Shown one piece after another: positions 10,006 through 17,608 of a DNA stretch of 64,000 nucleotides. Each line of letters opens with the position of its first letter. The first letter of the stretch is position 1. Below the pieces are notes generated by a model, which had not been told where the DNA came from, did not search any database, and saw nothing but the letters and a program-made list of their open reading frames with translations. The DNA comes from Nonomuraea pusilla. Lineage in GTDB: Bacteria; Actinomycetota; Actinomycetes; Streptosporangiales; Streptosporangiaceae. The stretch spans positions 248,001 to 312,000 of the forward strand of contig NZ_FOBF01000007.1 in NCBI RefSeq assembly GCF_900109355.1, given 5' to 3'. The position numbers and the translations under genes are program-made.

Positions 10006-10011
10006 TAAGAT
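10006..10011 (+). promoter_or_regulatory. -10 box for leaderless ackA mRNA
   Basis: TAAGAT lies exactly 6 nt before the ackA ATG at 10018, with no ribosome-binding site near the start. This spacing puts the transcription start on the ATG, as in leaderless actinobacterial mRNAs. Confidence 0.55.
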
Positions 10012-10017
10012 CGTGGC

Positions 10018-11205
10018 ATGGCCGACCACATCCTCGTCCTGAACACGGGCTCGTCGTCCATCAAGTACGAGCTGGTCGACGTGCGCACCAGGGAGCGTCC
10101 CGCCAGGGGGCTGGTGGAGCGCATCGGCGAGGAGAAGGGGCGGCTCACGCACCGGGCGGGCGACGGCCCGCCCTACGAGCGCGAGGCCCGCTTCCCCGGG
10201 CACCGCGAGGGGCTCGACGCGGTGCTGGAGGCGTTCGCGCAGGCGGGCCCGGAGCTGCACCCGATGGCGGTGGGGCACCGGGTCGTCCACGGCGGCACCC
10301 GCTTCCCCGAGGCGGTGCTGGTCGACGACGCCGTGATCGCGGCGATCGAGGAGCTCGCGCCGCTCGCGCCGCTGCACAACCCGGTGAACCTCGCGGGCAT
10401 CCGGCTGGCGCAGCGGGCCTTCCCAGGAGTGCCGCAGGTGGCGGTGTTCGACACGGCGTTCCAGCTCACGCTGCCGCCGGAGGCGTACACGTACGCCGTG
10501 CCGCGCGAGTGGCGCGACCGGCTCGGGGTGCGCAGGTTCGGCTTCCACGGCACCTCGTGCGCGTACGTCTCGCGCCGGGCCGCCGCCTTACTCGGGCGCG
10601 ACCTGGAGGAGCTCGACCTCGTCGTCCTGCACCTCGGCAACGGCGCGAGCGCGACCGCGATGTCGGGCGGGCGCAGCGTCGACACCTCGATGGGCATGAC
10701 GCCGCTGGAGGGGCTGGTCATGGGCACGCGGTCGGGCGACGTCGACCCCGGCCTGCCCGGCTACCTGGAGCGGGTGGCGGGGATGGACGCCCAGGAGACC
10801 GAGCGGGCGCTCGGCCGCCGCAGCGGGCTGCTGGGGCTGGCCGGGACGCCCGACATGCGGGAGGTGCGCGCGCTGGCCGCGGCGGGCGACGCGGACGCCC
10901 GGCTCGCGCTCGCGGTGTACACCCGGCGCGTCCGCGCGTACGTGGGCGCCTACTACGCGCTGCTCGGCCGCGTGGACGCGATCGTGTTCACCGGTGGCGT
11001 CGGCGAGCACGACGCCGCCACCAGGGCCGAGTCGCTGGCGGGGCTCGAACGGCTGGGCGTCGTCGTCGATCCGGCCCGCAACGGGGAGCCGTCGTCGTCG
11101 GAGCGGGCGGTGTCGCCGCCTGGGGCCGAGGTGGCGGTGCTGGTCGTCCCCACGGACGAGGAGTGGGAGATCGCCCGCCAGGCGCTCGCCCTCATCGAGA
11201 GCTGA
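10018..11205 (+). CDS. ackA: Acetate kinase
   Basis: Makes ATP from acetyl phosphate, or acetyl phosphate from acetate and ATP. 395 residues, full length. Signatures are LVLNTGSSSIKYEL (residues 6-19), VGHRVVHGGTRF, RFGFHGTSCAYVS and the C-terminal IVFTGGVGEHDAATR. No phosphotransacetylase gene is adjacent, which is unusual because pta and ackA are often paired. One codon, at 10588, is the rare leucine TTA, which in streptomycetes and relatives requires the bldA tRNA and ties translation to development. Probably a leaderless transcript (TAAGAT box at 10006). Confidence 0.96.
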   Translation: MADHILVLNTGSSSIKYELVDVRTRERPARGLVERIGEEKGRLTHRAGDGPPYEREARFPGHREGLDAVLEAFAQAGPELHPMAVGHRVVHGGTRFPEAVLVDDAVIAAIEELAPLAPLHNPVNLAGIRLAQRAFPGVPQVAVFDTAFQLTLPPEAYTYAVPREWRDRLGVRRFGFHGTSCAYVSRRAAALLGRDLEELDLVVLHLGNGASATAMSGGRSVDTSMGMTPLEGLVMGTRSGDVDPGLPGYLERVAGMDAQETERALGRRSGLLGLAGTPDMREVRALAAAGDADARLALAVYTRRVRAYVGAYYALLGRVDAIVFTGGVGEHDAATRAESLAGLERLGVVVDPARNGEPSSSERAVSPPGAEVAVLVVPTDEEWEIARQALALIES

Positions 11206-11213
11206 GCCCGGCG

Positions 11214-12272
11214 TCAGGGGATCGGGACAGCGGGCAGCCAGAACTCCACCACGGTGCCGCCGCCCGGCGCGCCCCGGATGTCGCACCAGCCGCCCGCGGT
11301 GTCGGCGCGCTCGCGCATCTCCAGCAGCCCGAAGTGGTCGTGGCGGCCTTCGGAGGCGTGGGGCGGCGGCCCCACGCCGTCGTCGGCGACCCGGACGAGC
11401 ACGCCCCGGTCGAGCGAGGACAGGGAGACGGTGACGGTGCGCGCGCGGGCGTGCTTGCGGACGTTCGTCAGCGCCTCCTGGCAGATGCGGAACGCGGTGA
11501 TGGCGGTCTCGGGCGGGGGTTCGGCGTCGAGCCGGTGGCGCAGCTCGAAGCGGAGGCCTGAGCCGGCGAAGGCCTGCTCCAGGTAGCCGGTCAGGCCCTC
11601 GACCAGTCCGCCGCTGTCGAGGCCCGGCGGCAGCAGGCGGAAGGTGAGGCCGCGCAGCCGCCTGACGGCGGCGTCGACGGCGTCGTCGAGCTCGCGCACC
11701 AGGGCGGCGTACTCCTCGGGGAGCCGCTCGCCGAGCAGGCGCAGGCCCATGCCGACGGCGACCATCGACTGGATGGTGTCGTCGTGGACGTCCCAGGCGA
11801 TGCGCCTGCGCTCCATCTCCTGGGCGCGGACGAGGTGGGCGAGGAGGCGGCCGCGCTCGTCCAGGGCGCGGGCGACGCCGCGGCGCTCGGTCAGGTCGCG
11901 CGTCACCTTGCCGAAGCCGCGCAGCTCGCCGGTCTCGTCGTACAGGGCGGTGATGACGACGCTCGCCCAGAACCTCGTGCCGTCCTTGCGGACACGCCAG
12001 CCCTCGGCGGCGACCCGGCCGTCGGCGACGGCGGCGGCGAGCAGCCGTTCCGGCACGCCGGCGGCGACGTCGCCGGGCGGGTAGAAGACGGAGAAGTGCC
12101 TGCCGATGATCTCCTCGGCCGCGTACCCCTTGGCGCGCTCGGCCCCGGCGTTCCAGCTCACGACGTGGCCGCCGGGGTCGAGCATGAAGATGGAGTAGTC
12201 GACGACGCTCTGGACGAGCAGCCGCAGGTCGGCCGGTGCGGGATCACGCGCGGGCATACCGCAGCTTCGCAC
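11214..12272 (-). CDS. PAS-domain sensor histidine kinase (HisKA_3 type)
   Basis: Soluble sensor kinase of 352 residues (or 347 if ATG 12257 is used). Order: PAS domain about residues 15-130 (DYSIFMLDPGGHVVSWN... FWASVVITALYDETGELRGFGKVTRDLTERR), the dimerisation/phosphoacceptor helix ERRRIAWDVHDDTIQSM with His163, and a HATPase_c domain (EALTNVRKHA as N box, VADDGVGPP as G1, GGGTVVEFWLP as end). No membrane segment, so it reads an internal signal, possibly redox or light through the PAS fold. The LuxR-type response regulator at 12876-13514 on the same strand is its probable partner. Confidence 0.92.
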   Translation of the reverse strand: MRSCGMPARDPAPADLRLLVQSVVDYSIFMLDPGGHVVSWNAGAERAKGYAAEEIIGRHFSVFYPPGDVAAGVPERLLAAAVADGRVAAEGWRVRKDGTRFWASVVITALYDETGELRGFGKVTRDLTERRGVARALDERGRLLAHLVRAQEMERRRIAWDVHDDTIQSMVAVGMGLRLLGERLPEEYAALVRELDDAVDAAVRRLRGLTFRLLPPGLDSGGLVEGLTGYLEQAFAGSGLRFELRHRLDAEPPPETAITAFRICQEALTNVRKHARARTVTVSLSSLDRGVLVRVADDGVGPPPHASEGRHDHFGLLEMRERADTAGGWCDIRGAPGGGTVVEFWLPAVPIP

Positions 12273-12346
12273 GGCGGCCGCGCCGGCCGCGAACCCGGAC
12301 TCCCCGAGACGTCAGGCCGCCGCGGCTCCCGAGGCCCCCGGCCCGC

Positions 12347-12781
12347 TCACCCCGCCTGGGGGGCGAGCGGCCTGACGTGCGCGGCTAGCTCGCACCACAC
12401 GGCCTTGCCCTCGCCGTCGCCGCGGACGCCCCAGCCGGTGGACAGCATGTCGACCACGCGCAGCCCCCAGCCGCTGCCCGGCTCGGGCTCGCGCGGCTCG
12501 GGCAGGCGCTCGCCGGTGTCGCGCACCTCGACCCGTACGCGGTCGTGGTCGCACTCGACCCGCAGGACCGGCGCGCCCGCCCCGTGGCGCAGGGCGTTGG
12601 TCACGAGCTCGGAGACGACGAGCAGGACGTCCTCGTGGCGGCCCCGGTAGCCGCCGCCCGTGATGGCCTCACGGGCGATCTGCCGGGAGCGGGTGATGCT
12701 CTCCATCTCCTCCGGCAACCGGACCTCCAGCCGGATCGCCCCCGCGTCCTGCCCCGCGTCCTTCCCCGTGTTCCTCCCCAT
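12347..12781 (-). CDS. RsbW-like anti-sigma ATP-binding kinase
   Basis: 144-residue protein consisting of one HATPase_c_2 domain, as in actinobacterial anti-sigma-factor serine kinases. The N box is LVVSELVTNALRHG and the G1 box VRDTGERLPEP, followed by GWGLRVVDMLSTGWGV. ATG 12781 is preferred; an upstream ATG at 12814 adds 11 residues without support. It lies between the response regulator and the histidine kinase, all on the minus strand, with gaps of about 95 and 75 nt. The cognate sigma or anti-anti-sigma factor is not in the window. Confidence 0.88.
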   Translation of the reverse strand: MGRNTGKDAGQDAGAIRLEVRLPEEMESITRSRQIAREAITGGGYRGRHEDVLLVVSELVTNALRHGAGAPVLRVECDHDRVRVEVRDTGERLPEPREPEPGSGWGLRVVDMLSTGWGVRGDGEGKAVWCELAAHVRPLAPQAG

Positions 12782-12875
12782 GCCTCCCAGTGTCGGACCG
12801 CGACGGTGCGGCAACGAGACGCAGCGGCGTCACGTCGTCCGGTCCGTCTGCGGCAGGCGAAGTGGTGCGGATGCG

Positions 12876-13514
12876 TCAGTCGACGAGCCCTTCCCTGCGG
12901 GCGATGGCCACGGCTTCGAGCTTGGAGCGGGCGCCCAGCTTCTCCAGGACGTGCTGGACGTGGTTGCGGGTGGTGTTGCGGGCGATGCCGAGCCGTTCGC
13001 TGATCTCGGCGGTGCCGGCGCCCTCGGCCAGCAGGAGCAGCGTCTCGCGCTCGCGCGGGGTGAGCGCCGCGCCCTGCGGGCCCGCGCGCCCGGTCAGCCG
13101 GGCGAGGACGCCGGGCAGCAGCGCGGGCGGGAAGACGACGCCGCCTGCCGCCACCTCGCGTACGGCCGACTCCAGTTCGTCCAGGCGGGACGACTTGACG
13201 ACCAGGCCCGCGCCGCCCGCCTCGACGACGGCGGCCGCGACGGCGGCGGTGGCCTCGCCGGTCAGCACCAGCACCCGGGTGCGGGGCGCGGCGGCGCGGA
13301 TCCTGCCGATGGCGGCGACGCCGTCGCCGTCGGGCAGGCGGCGGTCGAGCACGACGACGTCGGGGCGTGTCCTTCCCGTCTCGGCCACGGCGGAGGCTAT
13401 GGATCCGGCCTTGGCCACGACCTCGATGCCGGGGACGCGGCCGAGCGCCTGGCCGATGGCCTCCGCGACCATGGCGTGGTCCTCGACGAGGAGCAGGCGA
13501 GTCAAGGGGGGCAT
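12876..13514 (-). CDS. LuxR/NarL-type response regulator
   Basis: 212-residue regulator: receiver domain with acidic pocket Glu11-Asp12, phosphoacceptor Asp57 (VVVLDRRLPDGDG) and the switch Lys in GLVVKSS, then a LuxR-type HTH (LTPRERETLLLLAEGAGTAEISERLGIARNTTRNHVQHVLEKLGARSKLEAV). ATG 13514 starts the receiver directly (MPPLTRLLLVEDHAM). Upstream extension of the frame is not supported. It heads a same-strand group with the anti-sigma kinase and the PAS histidine kinase and is probably phosphorylated by the latter. Confidence 0.93.
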   Translation of the reverse strand: MPPLTRLLLVEDHAMVAEAIGQALGRVPGIEVVAKAGSIASAVAETGRTRPDVVVLDRRLPDGDGVAAIGRIRAAAPRTRVLVLTGEATAAVAAAVVEAGGAGLVVKSSRLDELESAVREVAAGGVVFPPALLPGVLARLTGRAGPQGAALTPRERETLLLLAEGAGTAEISERLGIARNTTRNHVQHVLEKLGARSKLEAVAIARREGLVD

Positions 13515-13618
13515 ACCTGAGCATCCTCTCGCACTGTCCTCGCCCACGCCACGGAGGGTCGCGGCCCGGAGCAGCCGGTCACGTGTGACGCCGCGACATG
13601 CGAGCACGATTGGTAGGG

Positions 13619-13649
13619 TTATCCGCATATAGGCGGTAAAAGCGGATAA
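13619..13649. promoter_or_regulatory. Inverted repeat before the K+/H+ antiporter operon
   Basis: TTATCCGC (13619-13626) and GCGGATAA (13642-13649) form a perfect 8-bp inverted repeat with a 15-bp spacer, 17 nt before the GTG of the regulatory-subunit gene. The spacer also contains GCGGTAAAA, giving a direct repeat with GCGGATAAAA. It could be an operator; no regulator is identified. Confidence 0.45.
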
Positions 13650-13665
13650 AAGAGCGGGTGGGTAG

Positions 13666-14148
13666 GTGGAAGTCGAACAGACGTCACTGCCGGGCATCGG
13701 ACTGCGGCACGATTTCACCACCCGGTCAGGACAGCGGATCGGCGTCGTCTCCCACCGCACCGGCCGCCGCGACCTCGTCATCTACGACAAGGACGACCCC
13801 GACCGCGCCTGCCAGACGGTCAAGCTGAACGACGAGGAGGCCGACGCCCTCGCCGAACTGCTGGGCGCGCCCCGCATCGTGCAGCGGCTCAACCAGCTCC
13901 ACCAGGAGGTCGAGGGGCTGGTCAGCGTCCAGCTCGCGATCCCCGCCGGCTCCCCGTACGCCGGGCGCCCCATGGGCGACGCCCGCGTGCGGACCCGCAC
14001 CAGCGCCTCCATCGTGGCCGTCGTCCGCGCCGGTCAGGTCTTCGCCAGCCCGGGCCCGGAGTTCGTCTTCGCCGCGGGCGACATCGTCGTCGTCGTGGGC
14101 AGTGCGGACAGCACCTCCGAGGTGGCCGACATCCTGGCCGAAGGGTAG
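13666..14148 (+). CDS. Cation:proton antiporter regulatory subunit (RCK_C/TrkA-C)
   Basis: 160-residue cytoplasmic subunit that gates the antiporter encoded next door; resembles KhtT. An N-terminal domain (LRHDFTTRSGQRIGVVSHRTGRRDLVIYD) is followed by an RCK_C domain from about residue 80 (SVQLAIPAGSPYAGRPMGDARVRTRTSASIVAVVRAG... FAAGDIVVVVGS). In other bacteria RCK_C domains bind c-di-AMP or sense pH; which applies here cannot be seen. Start GTG 13666 follows GGTAG weakly. The gene is separated from the transporter by 8 nt. Confidence 0.9.
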   Translation: MEVEQTSLPGIGLRHDFTTRSGQRIGVVSHRTGRRDLVIYDKDDPDRACQTVKLNDEEADALAELLGAPRIVQRLNQLHQEVEGLVSVQLAIPAGSPYAGRPMGDARVRTRTSASIVAVVRAGQVFASPGPEFVFAAGDIVVVVGSADSTSEVADILAEG

Positions 14149-14156
14149 GGCCGCGG

Positions 14157-15317
14157 GTGCACGAAACCGCGGTGCTCTTCCTGGAGTTCGGTGCTGTCCT
14201 TCTCGGTCTCGGCGTGCTCGGCGCCCTCGCGCTGCGCGTCGGCATCTCCCCCATCCCGCTCTACCTCATCGCCGGGCTCGCGTTCGGCACCGGCGGCGTG
14301 CTGCCGCTCGCGACCAGCGAGGAGTTCATCTCGGTCGGGGCGGAGCTGGGCGTCGTCCTGCTGCTGCTCACCCTCGGCCTGGAGTACAACGCCGACGAGC
14401 TCGTCACGAGCCTGACGGGCAACGCCCGCGCCGGCATCGTGGACCTCGTGCTCAACGCCGCGCCCGGCGCGATCTGCGCGCTGCTGCTCGGCTGGGGGCC
14501 GGTCGCGGCCGTCGCCATGGCCGGCGTCACCTACGCCACCTCGTCCGGCATCACCGCGAAGGTGCTGACCGACCTCGGCTGGATCGGCAACCGGGAGACC
14601 CCGACCGTGCTGTCGCTCCTCGTGTTCGAGGACCTGACGATGGCGGTGTACCTGCCGGTCCTGACCGCCATGCTGGCGGGGCTCAGCCTGGTCAGCGGCG
14701 CGATCACGGTGGCCATCGCGCTCGCCACGGTCAGCGTCGTGCTCGTCGTGGCGCTGCGCTTCGGCCGGTTCATCGAGGCGTTCGTCGCCAGCCCGAACTC
14801 CGAGGTGCTGCTGCTGAAGGTGGTGGGCCTGGCCCTGCTCGTGGCCGGGATCGCCCAGCAGCTCCAGGTGTCGGCCGCCGTCGGCGCGTTCCTCGTCGGC
14901 ATCGCGCTGTCGGGCCAGCTCGCGCACGACGCGCAGGCGCTGCTCGCGCCCCTGCGCGACCTGTTCGCGGCGGTGTTCTTCGTCTTCTTCGGCCTGCAGA
15001 CCGACCCGGCCAAGATCTGGCCCGTGGCGGGGCTGGCCGCGCTGCTCGCCCTGGCCAGCATGGTGACCAAGCTCCTGACCGGCGTGTACGCCGCCAGGCG
15101 CGCCGGCATCGGCAAGGCCGGGCAGGCGCGGGCGGGCATCGCGCTGATCCCCCGCGGCGAGTTCAACATCGTCATCGCGGGCCTGGCCGTGGCCGCGGGC
15201 GCCCACCCCGACCTCGGGGCGCTGGCCGCCGCGTACGTGCTCATCCTCGCGGCGTTCGGTCCGCTGGCCGCGAAACTGGTGCAGCCGTTCATCACGGCCA
15301 TCGCCAAGCGCGCCTGA
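14157..15317 (+). CDS. CPA2-family cation/proton antiporter (KhtU-like)
   Basis: Membrane antiporter of 386 residues with about 12 helices, probably exchanging K+ for H+ together with the RCK_C subunit. Family features include GLGVLGALALRVGISPIPLYLIAGLAFG near the N terminus, LLLLTLGLEY, and SSGITAKVLTDLG and LLVFEDLTMAVYLP in the ion-binding core (the Asp of FEDL is the likely ion ligand). Unlike KefB/KefC it has no C-terminal RCK domain; that function is supplied in trans by the preceding gene. GTG 14157 gives a start that leads straight into the first helix. Confidence 0.93.
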   Translation: MHETAVLFLEFGAVLLGLGVLGALALRVGISPIPLYLIAGLAFGTGGVLPLATSEEFISVGAELGVVLLLLTLGLEYNADELVTSLTGNARAGIVDLVLNAAPGAICALLLGWGPVAAVAMAGVTYATSSGITAKVLTDLGWIGNRETPTVLSLLVFEDLTMAVYLPVLTAMLAGLSLVSGAITVAIALATVSVVLVVALRFGRFIEAFVASPNSEVLLLKVVGLALLVAGIAQQLQVSAAVGAFLVGIALSGQLAHDAQALLAPLRDLFAAVFFVFFGLQTDPAKIWPVAGLAALLALASMVTKLLTGVYAARRAGIGKAGQARAGIALIPRGEFNIVIAGLAVAAGAHPDLGALAAAYVLILAAFGPLAAKLVQPFITAIAKRA

Positions 15318-15322
15318 TCCGC

Positions 15323-15328
15323 TAGTTT
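15323..15328 (+). promoter_or_regulatory. -10 box for a leaderless mRNA
   Basis: TAGTTT lies 6 nt before the ATG at 15335, right after the antiporter stop codon. No Shine-Dalgarno sequence precedes the ATG, so a separate leaderless transcript is likely. Confidence 0.5.
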
Positions 15329-15334
15329 GTTCGT

Positions 15335-15949
15335 ATGGCGGACAGGAAGCACGGGGTGCCCGCTCCCCCGACGGAGACGACGATCAGGTCCGAGGACTGG
15401 GGGTGCCGCGAGCTGGAGGGCGAGACCTTCCACCGGGTGCTGTTCCAGGACGTCGACATGACCGAGGTGGTGAACAGGGGCTCGACGTTCGACGAGTGCA
15501 CGTTCAGGAACGTGCGGTTCAACGTCTCGTCGCACACCGACGCCCGGTTCACCGGCTGCACGTTCACGCGCTGCTCGTTCTTCGACGCAACGTTCGACGG
15601 CTGCAAGCTGACCGGCAGCATGTTCGACGGCTGCACGTACGGGCTGCTGAAGGTCGAGGGCGGCGACTGGTCGTTCGTGGGGCTGCCGGGGGCAGACCTG
15701 CGGGGCAGCGTGTTCGAGCGGGTCAGGCTGCGCGAGGCCGACCTGACCGGGGCCAGGTGCGAGGGGGCGAAGCTGCTGCGCTGCGACCTGTCGGGGGCGT
15801 GGCTGAGGGCCGCCGACCTGACGAAGTGCGACCTGCGCGGCAGCGACATCGGCGATCTCGACCCGGCGACGGTCACGCTGAACAAGGCCGTGATCGACCC
15901 GTACCAGGCGACCGTCGTCGCGAGGGCGCTCGGGCTGGTCGTCGACTGA
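15335..15949 (+). CDS. Pentapeptide-repeat protein
   Basis: 204-residue protein forming a right-handed quadrilateral beta helix. Pentapeptide repeats A(D/N)LXX run through most of it: FDECTFRNVRF, DARFTGCTFTRCSFFDATFDGCKLTGSMF, then ADLRGSVFERVRLREADLTGARCEGAKLLRCDLSGAWLRAADLTKCDLRGSDI. This composition resembles Qnr/MfpA/McbG-type DNA mimics that protect gyrase, but such a role is only an inference. A single break in the repeats (about residues 100-125, YGLLKVEGGDWSFVGLP) matches the loop seen in Qnr-like proteins. Stands alone behind the antiporter genes. Confidence 0.9.
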   Translation: MADRKHGVPAPPTETTIRSEDWGCRELEGETFHRVLFQDVDMTEVVNRGSTFDECTFRNVRFNVSSHTDARFTGCTFTRCSFFDATFDGCKLTGSMFDGCTYGLLKVEGGDWSFVGLPGADLRGSVFERVRLREADLTGARCEGAKLLRCDLSGAWLRAADLTKCDLRGSDIGDLDPATVTLNKAVIDPYQATVVARALGLVVD

Positions 15950-15973
15950 CGGCCGGGCCCCGGGCCCCCGGGT

Positions 15974-16834
15974 TCAGCCCGAGACGGCCCGCAGCGCGCC
16001 GGGAGCCCGGCCGGTGACGCGGTCGAGCGCGGCGGCGCTCGGCGCGTCGGCGGGCAGGTGGACGAGCAGCCGCAGGCCGCCGCCGCCCGCCGGCTCCAGC
16101 TCCTCGCGGGTCAGCCGCAGCTCGCCCGCCTCCGGGTGGACGACGCGCACCACGGGCTCCGGCACGGGCGGGCGCGGCACGGCGGCCAGCCTGTCGGTGA
16201 AGGCGGCGCCGGCCGTGAACGACAGCTCCGCCACCAGCTCGGCCGCGTACGGGTCGCCGCGTCCCGCCTCCAGCTTGAGCGCCGCGGCGGTCTCGTCGGC
16301 CAGGCGGTGCCAGTCGGGGTGGGCGGCGCGGGCGCGCGGGTCGGAGAAGACGTACCTGGCGAGCACGGGCGCGTCGCCGTCCAGCATGCCGAGCGGGCGG
16401 GCCAGGCGTTCGAAGCCCACCGTGTACGCGAGCACCTCGGTGAGCCGGTTGACCAGCACGGCGGGGGTCGGCTCCAGCCGGTCGAGCAGCGCCCGCAGGG
16501 CGGGGCGCACGGTGCGGGCGGGCGGCTCGCCGCCTCCGGGGCAGTGCAGGGCGTCGCCGCTGCTCACCTTGGCGAGCAGCCTCAGGTGCGCGCGCTCCTC
16601 CTGGGTCATCCGCAGGGCGTCGGCCAGCGCGCCGAGCACCTGCGTGGAGGGGTTGCGGTCGCGGCCCTGCTCCAGCCTGGTCAGGTACTCCACGCTCAGG
16701 CCGGCGACGGCGGCCAGCTCGGAGCGGCGCAGCCCCGGCGTACGCCTGCGGGTGCCTCCCGGCAGGCCGACGTCGCCCGGCGCGAGTGCCTCGCGGCGGG
16801 CGCGCAGGTAGGCGCCCAGCTCGTTGTCGCTCAC
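15974..16834 (-). CDS. XRE-family regulator with MmyB-like ligand domain
   Basis: 286 residues: N-terminal HTH_XRE (GLRRSELAAVAGLSVEYLTRLEQGRDRNPSTQVLGALADALRM) and a C-terminal PAS-like MmyB domain (PALRALLDRLEPTPAVLVNRLTEVLAYTVGFERL...) of the type that binds fatty acids. GTG 16834 is chosen: a TAGACT box (minus strand) stands 7 nt before it, indicating a leaderless mRNA. These regulators commonly control the divergent oxidoreductase gene; here that is the FMN reductase, and a perfect 9-bp inverted repeat lies between the two. Confidence 0.92.
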   Translation of the reverse strand: MSDNELGAYLRARREALAPGDVGLPGGTRRRTPGLRRSELAAVAGLSVEYLTRLEQGRDRNPSTQVLGALADALRMTQEERAHLRLLAKVSSGDALHCPGGGEPPARTVRPALRALLDRLEPTPAVLVNRLTEVLAYTVGFERLARPLGMLDGDAPVLARYVFSDPRARAAHPDWHRLADETAAALKLEAGRGDPYAAELVAELSFTAGAAFTDRLAAVPRPPVPEPVVRVVHPEAGELRLTREELEPAGGGGLRLLVHLPADAPSAAALDRVTGRAPGALRAVSG

Positions 16835-16889
16835 GAACGGCAGTCTAGGAGCATCGGCCGCCCCGATCGTGGCCCCGCGAGGGCCAGTC

Positions 16890-16925
16890 TCGTCCCGGCC
16901 TCCCTGGCCCGCTCCCCCGGGACGA
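16890..16925. promoter_or_regulatory. Candidate operator of the XRE regulator
   Basis: TCGTCCCGG (16890-16898) and CCGGGACGA (16917-16925) are perfect inverted arms with an 18-bp spacer, ending 10 nt before the FMN-reductase ATG and between the divergent genes. Confidence 0.5.
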
Positions 16926-16935
16926 AGGTGGGGGC

Positions 16936-17535
16936 ATGACAACGAATCGAATGAGACTCGCGGTGATCACCGGCAGCGTGCGGACCGGGCGGTTCGGCCC
17001 CAAGGTGACCGACTGGTTCGCCGAGCGGGTCCGCGTCCACGGGCTGTTCGACCTGGACGTGATCGACCTGGCCGCCACGCCCCTGCCCGCCGCCCTGCCC
17101 GCCACGGCGGAGGAGCTGCAGGCCGCGCACGAGCGTCCGGCCCCGATGGCGGAGCTGGCCGGGAGGCTGCGGGAGGCGGACGCGTTCGCGGTGGTGACGC
17201 CGGAGTACAACCACAGCTACCCGGCCTCGCTCAAGCTCGCGCTGGACTGGCACTACACCGAGTGGCAGGCCAAGCCGGTGGGTTTCGTGTCGTACGGCGG
17301 CTTCGGCGGCGGCCTGCGCGCGGTCGAGCACCTGCGCGCGGTCTTCGCCGAGCTGCACGCGGTCACGGTGCGCAACACGATCAGCTTCGACGGCCACTGG
17401 GCGCGTTTCGACGCCGACGGGCGGCTGCTCGACCCCGACGGCCCTGAGGGCGCGGCGAAGGCGCTGCTCGACCAGCTCGGATGGTGGGCGGAGGCGCTGC
17501 GCAGGGCCAGGAGCGTCACGCCGTACCAGGCGTGA
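16936..17535 (+). CDS. NADPH-dependent FMN reductase family protein
   Basis: Flavodoxin-fold reductase of 199 residues that reduces quinones, azo dyes or chromate using NAD(P)H. The FMN phosphate loop GSVRTGRFGPKV (residues 13-24) and the family motif TPEYNHSYPASLKLALDW are present, followed by SYGGFGGGLRAVEHLR. Divergent from the MmyB-type regulator, which fits induction under redox or membrane stress. It is followed by a 13-bp tandem repeat and then the desaturase on the other strand. Confidence 0.93.
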   Translation: MTTNRMRLAVITGSVRTGRFGPKVTDWFAERVRVHGLFDLDVIDLAATPLPAALPATAEELQAAHERPAPMAELAGRLREADAFAVVTPEYNHSYPASLKLALDWHYTEWQAKPVGFVSYGGFGGGLRAVEHLRAVFAELHAVTVRNTISFDGHWARFDADGRLLDPDGPEGAAKALLDQLGWWAEALRRARSVTPYQA

Positions 17536-17556
17536 CGCGGGTCCGGGAGGCGGGCT

Positions 17557-17608
17557 CCTGAGGAGGGGCCCTGAGGAGGTGTCCTGAGGAGGGGTCCTGA
17601 AGGAGGGT
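17557..17608. repeat. 13-bp tandem repeat, four copies
   Basis: CCTGAGGAGGGGT and three close variants lie at 17557-17569, 17570-17582, 17583-17595 and 17596-17608. They fill the space between the convergent FMN-reductase and desaturase genes and end on the desaturase stop codon. Confidence 0.85.

Noticed and set aside
13515..13665. c-di-AMP riboswitch before the K+/H+ antiporter
   Set aside because: The leader is only about 30-150 nt and does not show the conserved ydaO core; only a simple inverted repeat is present.
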